The notes under the pieces: generated by a model
Databases searched by the model: none
Seen by the model: only the letters and a program-made list of their open reading frames with translations
What the model was told of the DNA's origin: nothing
Program-made: the position numbers and the translations under genes
Assembly: GCA_029959195.1 (NCBI GenBank)
Contig: CP114126.1
Location: forward strand, 1,674,001 to 1,738,000
Source of the DNA: Dictyophora rubrovolvata
Lineage: Eukaryota > Basidiomycota > Agaricomycetes > Phallales > Phallaceae
Reading direction: 5' to 3'
Length of the DNA: 64,000 nt
Shown: piece by piece, positions 32,609 to 43,162 of the stretch
Layout of the letters: the number at the start of each line of letters is the position of its first letter
Position numbering within the stretch: the stretch's first letter is position 1

Positions 32609-33874
32609 TGCAATTGTTCGGTTGTTGTTTGCAAGGGTGGAGTGTTATTACGACGTAATGGGTTAAGCGTGTGCGGAGATTGAATTTGGTTAACGCCTCT
32701 TAGGCGGCTCGATCATTGCACACGCCATACAATGGAGTAATTGGTCCCTTAACGTTAACTACAAGCGTGAACTGAAGATATATACAACAATATTTAATTG
32801 TCACCTCCCATTCAACTCGCCTATTGTTCCTATATGCAATGTCCGGATTGAAAGACTCTAATGTCAAGGTATCCTGGAAGATAGGCTGCAGGGTATTTTC
32901 AAGCACAGGCTGATGATCACTCCAAAGTAGAGTTCAAACACCTAATATGCTAGTAAAATGCATGTGCTACTTTACTTGTTGGCAGCCCTTTACTCGCGCA
33001 AACTGATCCTAAGTGAGCGTGTGACATTACTTTCGTGTGTCCTTTCATGGGTAGTAGAGTAATAAATACATCAAGTGACAGGTATTTGAAGGAACGTATT
33101 TCATGTTTGGCTCACTTGACCACGGTCCATGGGCATGTGAGCACTTGAATATTAGCATGTAGTTCTATCTATGAACGTGAATGTGATGACAACCAAGGTC
33201 ATGAAAAAAAACTCATGTCCATGAAAAGTCACGGTATTTATAAAAATCCAATGACACAACGAACAAATTCAACCGTTAACCCATTCCAGGTGCCGCAGCA
33301 ATTCAAGCCTAATGATAGGGAAAGATGGGATGCATAGCCCACTATGGTTAAGGATTGGTTAGCAAGTACGAGAAAATGCCGCCCCAGTTTGGTGGTGCCG
33401 GTGAATAGCCGAACAACACATGCAATAAATTCTTCCATGAAAAGCTCGGCGGTAATCTGCTCAGTCTGAGGACATTAATCGAATAAATTATTGGCCTGGT
33501 ACTACGACCATGATTGAAGAATGCCTGCATTTTCACTTTCCTTCTTACTCTCTTCCTCATGTTTCGATATGATACATATTGTCATTGATTGTCTTTTATC
33601 TCAGAAATGTTAAAAGTGAGTTAGGAGTCAGTTCTGTACCGACGATATTGGCTACATACGAAAAAAGTTTTATAGTCGATCACAACACCAATTTTGAAGT
33701 AAAATTATGCCTCAAAAGCTCCCGAATATCGAGTAAAAATCATAGACCAACTTCATGGAAAACTAAATATATATAATGTGTATCCAAAGCTGAGTCCGGA
33801 AATACAATAGTCTACATATGGGATGATACAAACACGTCGAAACTTGAAAGAAACGGAGATCGTGCCAAAAAAAT
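32609..33874. other. Intergenic stretch with local inverted repeats, no gene seen
   Basis: Short complementary words (TCAAGTGA and TCACTTGA) occur around 33073-33156 and ATGTGAGCACTTGAATATT follows. No frame has splicing or motif support. It holds the divergent-side promoter of rai1 on the left and the 3' flank of the P58IPK gene on the right. Confidence 0.4.
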
Positions 33875-35790
33875 TCAATGTTGGAATGAGAACTTAAATT
33901 GCCCTCCGAACGGATTCCCTCCAAGAGGGTTACCACGTCCGTGACCTTGCTGGAAGAATACAAATGGATTGCCATATGTGCCTTGTCCAGATGTGGGTTC
34001 ATTAGGGTCGTCTCCGTTATCATACCGCGCACGAAGTTCTGTATTATTTATTAAAAGAAATTAATCCAAAGCTGTTTTATTTTGAGTTGTTAATGGAAAC
34101 ACACCTTCGTCAGAAAGTACTTCATATGCCTCGTTAAGGGCTGCCATCTGAGCCTCAGAGCCGCCCTTATCTGGATGAGCACTCTTGGCGGCTTTACGGC
34201 TTGAGAGATTGTCGTTAGAATAAGAGGCTTGAGGTGGAGTAATATTTTTTTTTTACATACTAGGCTTTTTTAATTGTTCGAGTGTCCGCGTCACGAGGGA
34301 CGCCAATAACTTTGTAATAGTCTTTTTTCTTGCTTTGCTTAAGTAGACGATGAGCTCGTTGAAGCCGTTGATGAATCTGGAATAAGTAATGCACGTCAGA
34401 ACATTGTAATTGGTCAATAAGGATGAAACACACTCACATCATTGTTAGAGCGTCCGCTAGCTTCAAATGCTCGTTCAAGATATCTCACGGCAGCTTCCCA
34501 CTCTTCATCAATAATGCTCAACTCCGCCAAAGCTTTTAATGCGTCTAGATTATTCTCTCCACCTTCCATTTCTGTAACCTCCTTGCACCAAGTGGCAGCC
34601 TGTTTCACCGATTTGCTCTCAAAATAAGCTCTGCAAGCTGCTTGATAGATTTCTCGTCTCTTAACGCTTTTGCGTTTAGGGACAATGCCAGCCGGAAGGC
34701 CGCCTTCGAGATTCAATGATTTGGGGCTCAACGCCTTTTCCATTGCTGATTCAAATTGCGGAGTAAAGTCCGTCACAAGCTTAATGACTTCGGGCCAGTT
34801 CGAGCCTTCTAAAGCCTGTTGAATCGCCGCCAACGTCTTGTCAAACTTCTTCAGCTGACGGTGGGCAGGAGCGCAGAGTTTAGAATCTGGATCATAATGT
34901 AGGCACTGTTTCAGGGTAGCCAAGGCTTGAGTAGAAGAGGAAAGAAGATAGTAAGACAACATAGAGACAGTTGAAAGGGCCGAAGTGGAAGGTGCTGTCA
35001 GTTGAGTTAACCGGCTGTGGAGTATCGGTGTGGTTAGAAAGGAGCAGTTTCTACGATATTTACGACTCACGTCAGATCAGCAACACTTTGCTCGACATCA
35101 CCAGATTCTAGCGCACAGTTCGCTCGCATGGTGCGAAGAGTAGTTGAGTGCGTCGCGGTTTGAAGTGCTATGGTACTTTCATCCTTGCAGATGTCCCATT
35201 GTTTCGTCTTCTGGGCTTGCTGGGCCTTTTTTGTCGCTACCTCAGCTTCTGAGATAGAAAACAGCTTAAAAGATTTTCTCAGTCTTAGATGTCTGTGAAA
35301 CTTTATCGAGGAGAACATACCAAATCTCCAGCTGTCCGATCAGCGATGTTCTTCCGCGAATACGACTTCAACATCTTCTTGGCGTCGACCCAATTACCTT
35401 CCTTGGCATATATTTTTCCTTTTGATAGGTATGCTTTGTCAAAACTTCCTCCAGTTAACTCGAGAACTTTATCAAAGTCGGACAACGCTGGTTCATGACG
35501 ATTCAGCGAGAGCTGAGCGGTCGCTCGCTTGAAGTACAAGAGATATGACGTAGGAGCGAGTTCTAATGACGAAAAATAAATGATCAGCAAGATTCATAAC
35601 AACATAGCTACGCACCTATGGCGTCCGTATAGGCACGAGTAGCATCCATAAACTGTCCAGCAGACAGTAGTGCGTTGGCCTTTGCTATCAATGGCTGCAG
35701 GCCTGACGGGTCAACCGCCCCGTTAGAGGCAGGAGATTCCGCGTAAACATACGCAACTAATAGAGAAAAGATAGTATACGGCAGAAGCAT
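33875..35790 (-). CDS. P58IPK/DNAJC3-like ER co-chaperone (TPR repeats plus J domain)
   Basis: ER-lumenal Hsp40 that hands unfolded proteins to BiP. Start ATG at 35790; MLLPYTIFSLLVAYVYAESP is a signal peptide. TPR units follow: LIAKANALLSAGQFMDATRA; YLLYFKRATAQLSLNRHEPA with LSDFDKVLELTG; AYLSKGKIYAKEGNWVDAKK; EIYQAACRAYFESKSVKQA; ALKALAELSIIDEEWEAAVR. The C-terminal J domain starts with KKKDYYKVIGVPRDADTRTI and has the HPD motif in AAKSAHPDKGGSE, so it can stimulate an Hsp70 ATPase. A Gly/Phe-rich tail ends GNPFGGQFKFSFQH. No HDEL-type retention signal, as in other P58IPK proteins. About six introns. Complete and confident. Confidence 0.93.
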
Positions 35791-36346
35791 CGAGCTGAAA
35801 ACTCAGATGGTTTGAAGACTTTTGAAGACACTACAAGTGACACGTTTGCAAAATCCACGTCACAGCCAGGGTTATCAATTACGTAATGGATTGTTCGGAG
35901 CATTTTCATATGGAGCATGAGCCCATTCGCCATTTTCTTTTTTTTTTCAAGGTCGTCGACAACTTTCACCCAAGCATATTTTGGTCATATTTTTGGTAAT
36001 TCTCCTGTGGTCATGATCCGTTATCTTTCACCAGGACTCAAGTCGGTTCCCCAAGGCAGCAACTTAAATCTTTCGTAATTTGAACTGTTTTTTTTTTAAT
36101 TTTAATTTCTCAAATCGCTATTTTCCCTTTTTTTTTGACATGACTAGTTGTTTCGCTCACACTTGCGATAGCCGAGAGGATTCATCTTTGAAATGACAGT
36201 TTTGCCTACGATCAATTTCCGTGAAAACGCATCTTCAGTTTAGTCCAGAAGTGCGCAGTGCTCCCCAGGAATTTCACTGATGTTCAAAATTCCCACTTTA
36301 TAAAGCTCCCGAGCCAATTGAAGGTAGATCCGGGACCACTAGCTCC

Positions 36347-36392
36347 CAGTTGACCGGTGGAACATTTCTCAGTTGACCGGCGGAACATTCTG
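36347..36392 (+). repeat. Two tandem 23-bp units in promoter region
   Basis: The unit AGTTGACCGGYGGAACATT appears twice, starting near 36347 and 36370, with one difference (T/C) in the shown core. It lies about 310 bases upstream of the PLP-enzyme ATG, so it could hold regulator sites. TTGACC also resembles a W-box-like core, but fungal meaning is unknown. Confidence 0.7.
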
Positions 36393-36498
36393 CGAGACTC
36401 GGATTTGATTTTGCTAGTCCAAATAGGGAGCAGGTGTGTACTTACCAATAGTTTCATTGAAAAAACAAAAAAACGTCATGCTTAAGTCACTCAAATAC

Positions 36499-36580
36499 CG
36501 ACAGTGTCTCGTGTGAGTGTTCTCCTTGTCACCCAAATGTCGGCGGTGTCTCATGTGAGTGTTCTCTCTGTCTCCCAAGA
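36499..36580 (+). repeat. Two tandem 41-bp units in promoter region
   Basis: Two copies at 36499-36539 and 36540-36580 share GTGTCTCRTGTGAGTGTTCT and most of the rest. They sit about 120-200 bases upstream of the PLP-enzyme ATG. Confidence 0.75.
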
Positions 36581-36701
36581 ACTGGCTTTGCTATTTACAT
36601 TCAGGGCACCAGTGGCGATGCGTCCCTCAAGTTTGGACTTCTGTATTTAACAAGGGGAACAATAATTGTCAAAACCTCATACCTAAACAGAACGTTTCAT
36701 C

Positions 36702-38644
36702 ATGCTACATTCCCTCGCAAAGAAACTTGTATGCGGAAGTTCCTCTTCCAGCCACGATATTACTTCTTTGAACACCAGTTCAAAAAATGTTTTGCCCCGA
36801 ACTCGAGCTAGTACAGATACGACACGTAGCTCCGTCACTGCTCACGAAAAGCTCGAAAACAAAAACAGTCTGGTATCTGCTCAACATTCTTTCGAGGCGA
36901 ACTACACACAATACCATAGCCCACTTCTAGACGAACTCAGAACCAGTGAATACGTTCGTTTGGGTAATACTGTATACCTCGATTATACAGGAGCATCCTT
37001 GTATCCTGAACGTCTGGTTCGCAACGCCAACCACTGTCTCCTATCGCAAGTCCTTGGAAACCCTCACTCCTCGAACCCAGCGTACGTGGCTACTAATCAA
37101 TCCTCACTGTGCTTTGAATAAATTTGAATTGCATAGTTCTCAAATGTCCTCAACGTATACTGCTTCTGCCCGCCAGGCGGTTCTCAATTTCTTCAACGCC
37201 GATCCAGAAGTGTATTCCGTTATTTGGACATCAAACGCAACCGGCGCCGCCAAAATTATTGGAGAATCATACCCATGGCAATCAGATTCTGTATTGCTTC
37301 TACCTAGTGACGCACATAGTATGTCGTTGTGTGCCGTATATTCCCCTAACGATACGATGCACTAAACTTTGCAGATAGCATTAATGGTCTCAGGAGGTTC
37401 GCGCAGACAAAAGGGGCCAAAGTAAAGTACTACACGCTCAACACGGTATTTGAAGTTTGCTTTTATGTCGCATTTATTAATTCTTCTCACTACTCTTTAG
37501 GAAACGGATATACAATCGGAGATTGACGGAAAGCCAGGCCTGTTCTGTCTGACAGGTAAACACTAATTTCAATAAACGGGACAGTATTTTCACATTTTCT
37601 ATTAGGTCAATCCAATGTGTCAGGGTTCCAAGGAAACTTGGCTTCGATCAGTCAAGCAGCTTCGATGGGCTATCATACATTACTGGATGCTGCGGCCCTC
37701 GCTCCCACCTCCCTGATATCATTATCCGGTCCATTACTAAACAACAGTGTTGATGCGATGCTCATTAGTTTGTACAAGATCATCGGTTATCCGACAGGTC
37801 TAGGAGCTTTGGTGATCAAAAAATCATTCCTGCAGCTTTTACAAAAGCAGTGGTTCTCCGGAGGAACAGTAGAGATAGTTCAAGTTCCTGGAGATATCTA
37901 TACACTAGAAGAAGGTGTAGCTCGTTTCGAGGTAAATAAGCGAACACCATTACCTTTACTTCCCCTTGCCTCATGCTAAACAAATTGTCAAGGATGGCAC
38001 GGTGAATTTTCTATCGTTCAATGCCATACCGGAAGGCCTCTCGTTAATATCCGGATTGCTACAATTTCTCAAACCTAGAATATTATCTCTGACACACTGG
38101 ACGATACATAACCTTACCGGGATTAGACACCCTTCAACAGGCAGACCTTTGGTCTACGTTCGTTCACCCTCTACAGATCTGTCATACGAAGCGCTCTCGA
38201 AACATTATGGTGCAACGATCGCTTTTGAAGTCGCAGATGCTAATGGAGATTTCATCAGCTGCGAAGCAATTGAGTACGCAGCAGGAAAAGCTAACATTTG
38301 CGTTCGGGCGGGCTGTATGTGCAATCCAGGTGGAGCGGCGTCTATTATGGATATCGACTTTATTCTCCACGTAACGAACGGGGAAACCAAACGAAGCTTG
38401 GAAGATAAGTTTGGCGTTCGATCACGAGGCGTTGTGGTACGTCTTCTTTCAATTTTCCTCGTTTGATTATTACTTTGTATATTGAAAAAAAGCTCCCTTT
38501 CTTTAGCGTGTTAGCTTTGGCATCGCCAGTAATTTCGCTGATGCATGGCGTCTAGTCGAGTTTATGCGCTCTTTGGTGGGTCCGACGAAATTGTCCAGCC
38601 TAGACGCTGAGTGGCAAGCGAATCGGAGTCGTGCACATGTATGA
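36702..38644 (+). CDS. MOCOS-like PLP-dependent cysteine desulfurase, stand-alone NifS domain, 531 aa
   Basis: Seven exons: 36702-37081, 37137-37318, 37375-37445, 37501-37555, 37606-37931, 37993-38436, 38507-38644, all in frame. Resembles the N-terminal domain of molybdenum cofactor sulfurase (HxB, ABA3), which moves sulfur from L-cysteine to the Mo cofactor of xanthine dehydrogenase and aldehyde oxidase. Seen: YLDYTGASLYPERLV; LGNPHSSNPAS; VIWTSNATGAAKIIGE; TGQSNVSGFQGNL; the PLP lysine in ISLYKIIGYPTGLGALV; and VRAGCMCNPGGAA with the persulfide-carrying cysteine region. The protein stops after WQANRSRAHV, so the C-terminal MOSC domain of full MOCOS is absent and none is encoded downstream. 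The N-terminal 50 residues are Ser/Thr-rich, possibly a transit peptide. A related cysteine desulfurase with other acceptors is the main alternative. Confidence 0.85.
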
Positions 38645-39022
38645 CATGCACGACCGCTTTCAGATTGTGTGCTATGTTGGATAAGATAGGGCATGGTCAC
38701 CTAATGTTTGTTAGGCGCTAAAGCTTAGTAAACACGATTACGCGACTCGAATGTTGCTGAGTTAGTTTTTCCTTCAAAGGAGGTTTTTTAGACTCAGCGG
38801 ACAATACTTTATTTTGTATTTAAATCTCTTTATTTTATTTTAGTAATAGAGTCCTTTTTCGCTCTAAACGGTCATTCAACAACAATGTTTGCAGATCAAT
38901 TGACGAAGGAGTGGTTTCGGGATAGTGTAAGGGATCTGGGATCCTTACCGCGCATCGTCACAACATGTGACGCCTGCCGCCTTGTTCAACCAAAAGCGGC
39001 GTTTTCTTTATTCTCTTAATTA
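38645..39022. other. Intergenic, downstream of PLP enzyme
   Basis: No gene seen. An AT-rich terminator-like stretch at 38805-38845 follows the stop by about 160 bases. Confidence 0.35.
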
Positions 39023-39580
39023 ATTATAATTAATGATTTCCTGGCTTTGGCTTGGCCTGGCTTGCACTGGCCTTGGCCCCTCCGAATCTCAAGCCGGGCC
39101 AGACTATGTCGGCTTTGGCTTGGCCCGGCTGGCTTTGGCCCAGGCCGGGGCTTCAAGTAAAGTGTCAGACTGCCTTGATTTGTCAGCCAAGCGCGAAAAA
39201 TCTCCTGCGCTTATTGGGCGCTTAATCGACCAATCGCAATAGGAATAGGAGTAGGCAGAAATTTTGATTTATTAGGCATTTCAGATGATTGGGCAGAGCC
39301 GGGTAGAGCTTTCAAACTTCTTTCAGTAAAATTTTGTTCCTCTAGTTACCAATATAAGGATAAATCATGTCTTCTCGGGCACTAACTGAAAGCCATGGCC
39401 TGGCGGCTTGGCTTTGGCCTGCCTAAATTCAAGCCGGGCCAATAAGCTCTGGCCTGGAACGGCCTTGCCTCGGCTTTGGCCTTGCCTCGGCTTTGGCCTT
39501 GCCTCGGCTTTGGCCTGGCCTCAGGCGGCCCGGCTTGGCTTGGCTTCTGGCTCAGAGCCAGGCAAATCATTAATTATAAT
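39023..39580. mobile_element. MITE-like 558-bp inverted-repeat element with GGCTTGGC-type interior
   Basis: The left end ATTATAATTAATGATTT followed by CCTGGCT is matched by its reverse complement at the right end (AGCCAGGC then AAATCATTAATTATAAT). Inside each arm are clusters of degenerate GGCTTTGGCTTGGCC words (39038-39145 and 39395-39565), including a triplicated CTTGCCTCGGCTTTGGC near 39465-39505. The middle is unrelated AT-richer sequence. No transposase is encoded. No clear target duplication could be fixed because the ends are AT-palindromic (a TTAA or TATA target is possible). The superfamily is unknown. Confidence 0.65.
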
Positions 39581-40196
39581 ATGCTCTAGTTAGCATAAAT
39601 AGCTGAGTGTAGTTTAGTTTTGTCGCAACTAGCGGTTATGGTTTAGATAGAACTTGTTATTTAGTGCTCGAAATATAGAGCTTTATATACAAAATTATAA
39701 ATATGAAAAAGGTAAAAACTAACTACCGGGATTTATAATATTTTACTGAGACTTAACTAATGCGTCGTCGGCGACGACGCAATATTAATTTGACTGTTAG
39801 CCGGCGACTCCGATACCAACATTAATACTCAACCAAAGTTTTTAAGCGTATATATTTACATCATATACTACAGTGTACTACAGTTAAGGCAGCAGAGACA
39901 GGAGAGGTCGTAATAAATTGACAAAGACAACTGATATCTGAGTTTGCTGATGTGATTACCAAGCATTATTATGTAACGCCCAACATTCCGCCACTTGCGT
40001 CTCTTTGTCCACGCTGATGCAACAAATGACCTTCGTGTGAGTTCCGATGTACTAAAGTTAGACCGCGATTCAATGACCGTATATGATGAAGAATCAAGAA
40101 AGGAAGAATAGGATATGCAATCAAGAAAAGAGGGGTCGATAGGAGTCGAGGTAGAGAACTTGAGAAAAGGATGGAAACATATTGAAGACGACGCTT
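39581..40196. other. Intergenic stretch with a perfect short hairpin
   Basis: No gene seen. It includes a 9-bp perfect inverted repeat at 39761-39781 (listed separately). The right part is the 3' flank of the minus-strand gene ending at 40197. Confidence 0.4.
39761..39781. repeat. Perfect GC-rich hairpin, 9-bp arms
   Basis: TGCGTCGTC, spacer GGC, GACGACGCA. It stands out in an AT-rich background. It is too short and isolated to name. Confidence 0.7.
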
Positions 40197-41401
40197 TTAG
40201 AAATTAGGTTTGGGGAATCCTGGAGCAGAAGCTGCAGGACCGTAAGTTTGACTTGCATAATAAATTGGTCGGGGGGTAGGAACATGGCGAGTCCCCGTCG
40301 CTGCGACAGAAGGCGGAGGGATAACAGGAGATCCTACCATTTGCAGCGTCGACCCCGAACCAGGTTGCTGGACAAAACCACGAGAAGGGGTACCCGCCGT
40401 CACCACTGCTGAAGGCAACGAACCTGCTTGCACGTATGGGGCATACCCCCACTGAGGTTCGTATTGTACGAGTCCGGCGTGTCGGGGCGTAGTCACTTGT
40501 GGAGGATCGATTCCGACAACGTGTTGGAGAACGTGTCTCGTCTCAAGGGGAAGACGTTCCCATTCACGCTGATACACCACATTTGTGGCGGGAGTGTTGT
40601 ACACTCCCACAGTATTCGCTTGTGCGTTGTTATACCTTCACATGACGTCAGTGACAAGTTTCGCTAACTTACACTTCTTACTGACCCTCCCTGAGATCCA
40701 AGATCATTTACGCCAAGCTGCGATTGCGGCGCGTTTTTTGCACCCTGGCGAGGTTGCAACGGTGGTAATGGTTCCCCCAGTAAGTAACCCTTAGCAGTGG
40801 TTCGTTTGCGTTTGCGTCCGAGTACACATACAACAGGTTTCGAAGCCTGAGTGGCAGGACCAGCCACAGGTACATTTTGATCCTGGAAGTTGTTGACTAC
40901 CGGCACTACCCTGGGGAGTTGTTGTGGACGACCTCGTTTCCCGGTAGGCCTGGTAGTGCTTTGAGGCACGTATGTGAGTCCCGGAATTGTTGATACGCTC
41001 GGGGCCTGGGGGACGCTTTGAAAAAAAATCATGACTGAATAGGGGTGATGGGATAATACTCTTAACTCACCTTAAGACCGGTCTCCTCAACGGTTCCGAT
41101 GGAGGTTCCGGTCGCTCCTGACCCTGAGGCGGCTCTTTGGAACCATTATGATCTACCAACATGATCCTTAATGCAGGTGAAAGTTCATAGAACTGTCCAG
41201 CAAACGACTTTATTTCTTCCGGAAGATTTATTGGAAGATCTATAACCACTTTATTCCCATTCTCGTCTCTATTGATAACGTCACCATCCATTTAGCAATG
41301 AATAAAACAAAAAAAACGAGCTTATACGACACCTACGTTTCGAGGCCGTTAAGAGCTAGTAGTTCATTTGCCTGAATTTTGTTCTGAGCGTTCGATGTCA
41401 T
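40197..41401 (-). CDS. AT-hook-like Pro/Gln-rich protein, unknown function
   Basis: Start ATG at 41401 (MTSNAQNKIQANELLALNGL). Four exons by frame: the first ends before a GTAGGT donor; the second reads DENGNKVVIDLPINLPEEIK and FAGQFYELSPALRIMLVDHN; the third reads PGLTYVPQSTTRPTGKRGRP and carries CVLGRKRKRTTAKGYLLGEP; the last reads NVVYQREWERLPLETRHVLQ and ends ASAPGFPKPNF. TGKRGRPQQ resembles an AT-hook (GRP core in basic context) and RKRKR a nuclear signal, so a nuclear DNA-associated role is plausible. The intron joining the third and last exons was placed at a GTCAGT donor because it alone keeps the frame (SQGG-YNNAQANTVGVYN). A decayed partial copy lies at 47838-48050 on the plus strand. 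No family name known to me. Confidence 0.6.
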
Positions 41402-43162
41402 TTTTATTTCTGATTGGATAAGGCCTTGTAGTATTGGGCTGATGGACGATTTGAAAAGGTGCGCGAAGTTTATTATGACACAAACAGTTGCGGGTCTGGC
41501 TCTTTTTATGTGGAAAAGCGGACGCGTCCACACCTTTATGTAATTAATTGGGAAACAAACTTAGGTCCTTCCATTTTCTCTGGGCTTTCGCGAGACCATT
41601 ATAATTCCCCATATCGTAAAAGGTTGGTGCCTGTGTGTAGTGAGATAATACAGGACCATAATACCTACGTCACATTCCGTTGTCTATTTTTACATCCTTT
41701 TATATGTAATACGCGCTCACGCTTCTCTTTCTTTATGAGACTCCCTTCCAGTGTTTCTCTTTTATGCGCCTTTCTTTCTTTTCTTTCTTTACCATCTTCC
41801 TTTTATTACCCCATTCATCACTTAATATCTAATAGTCATAATCCGCGATGTTCGACGTGCGATTAATTTATAGTGTATATATGTACAATCACAAAATTTA
41901 AAACGACTGATTGTTTTAGGATGATAACGTAACACGACCACGGAACTGAACGAGCTCAGAAAGGTTCAAAATCGCGAATAGCACGTCACAAAAATGATCC
42001 ATAGAGTGCCGCCTTAGAAACATGGTCATAGTCTACAGACGCGTCGTGGTATATTTCCTGTTTGAGGCTGTCGTTGAGAAGTTGTAAAATGTTTGGGACA
42101 AGAAGATCCATTATATAATCATGTATGTATGTGTGTTCGTGCCTGTCGGGTCCACAAAGTGGGGCATAAACTTTACAAGGAACATGCACACGACAGAATG
42201 GCATATTTGTCCTATCTTATTCCATTCAGATATTGATATGGCTTCGCCATTATTCAAATCGAAAAAGTCCACTAAAACGCATGGTGGTAGTGTGTTCAAC
42301 TTAGGCCTCGAGAGGTTGGCCGATTTACTTCCGAAATTGAAGAAGAACAAGGGTGTGAGGAAGGACAATAAACGTAGTGGGGTTATGTGCGTTGAACTAA
42401 AATTGACGGTTTTTTCAGGTTTGCAGGCTCCATTGATCGAAATTTAATTCGTACGAAACAGACTTCTTATCCCAAATTCCCAATGTCTTGTGCATATCCT
42501 TAAACTGGCTTAGCAAGGGTGAGATAAATGTAAAACTTTACATATTCAATTTCGCAAATATGACTTCCTCTTCCAAGCGAATCATAAGGTAGTTCGTTTC
42601 GCTGCGCTACAACGGCGTTCACCCCTATAGTTCATGCATATCATTTTTTCTTCACAAGGTCACAGCAGGTGTAGGATGAGAAGAGCGTCAGGCCCGATTA
42701 TGTGACCGGTGGACTTGAACCAGCATCATCAAGCCATTGATTGACATAAGGAAACCAGGCTAGCGATGATAACCAGGATAACCATCAACATTGTCTCAGT
42801 GCCTTTGTTCCGCAACTGAAGTTAGTATTCAGTTGCGTTGAAAATGGACATTGATGATGGCGGTATAGGATGAGGCGGGGAATCAGGCCAGGATCAGGAT
42901 AAGAGTTTTACAGTTACAACTTACCGCGACGTGTACGGAAATGTCCGGTTCTATCCGGTTCCGGGATTTCGGAAGCAATTGTAATCTCCGATCCTTTCGC
43001 AGTGTTCGCACACGTCCGATACGAAAACAATCGGAGTCGTTCATATTTATGTCACGTATTTTTGAGGTATATATACATTTTCTATAAGTTATTAACTTCG
43101 GCTTTTAGGGTATACTTGACAGAACTCGAAAATTTATGCCAATAGAGATAAATATGAAAAAA
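41402..43162. other. Long intergenic stretch with one weak frame
   Basis: At 42238-42447 the plus strand reads MASPLFKSKKSTKTHGGSVF and then LERLADLLPKLKKNKGVRKD, a basic frame with an ordinary ATG but no continuation or family; it may be a gene fragment. C/T-rich tracts lie at 41755-41800. Near 42930-43010 are CCGGTTCYATCCGG-type words. A tRNA-like B-box word at 42712-42725 (minus strand) has no matching stems. Nothing else is supported. Confidence 0.4.

Larger units (their letters stand above)
35791..36701. other. Divergent intergenic region with two short tandem repeats
   Basis: Lies between the P58IPK gene (minus) and the PLP-enzyme gene (plus). Poly-T tracts at 36089-36100 and 36128-36138. 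The two tandem repeats are listed separately. No gene seen; the frame at 36559-36771 overlaps the start of the next gene and is not supported. Confidence 0.45.

Noticed and set aside
39033-39593. Open frames inside the GGCTTGGC element
   Set aside because: They are low-complexity translations of a repeat (LALAQ, GFGLA) on both strands, without a start or domain.
42700-42800. tRNA or SINE head on the minus strand (GGTTCAAGTCC word)
   Set aside because: T-stem and acceptor stem do not pair and no A-box lies at a proper distance.
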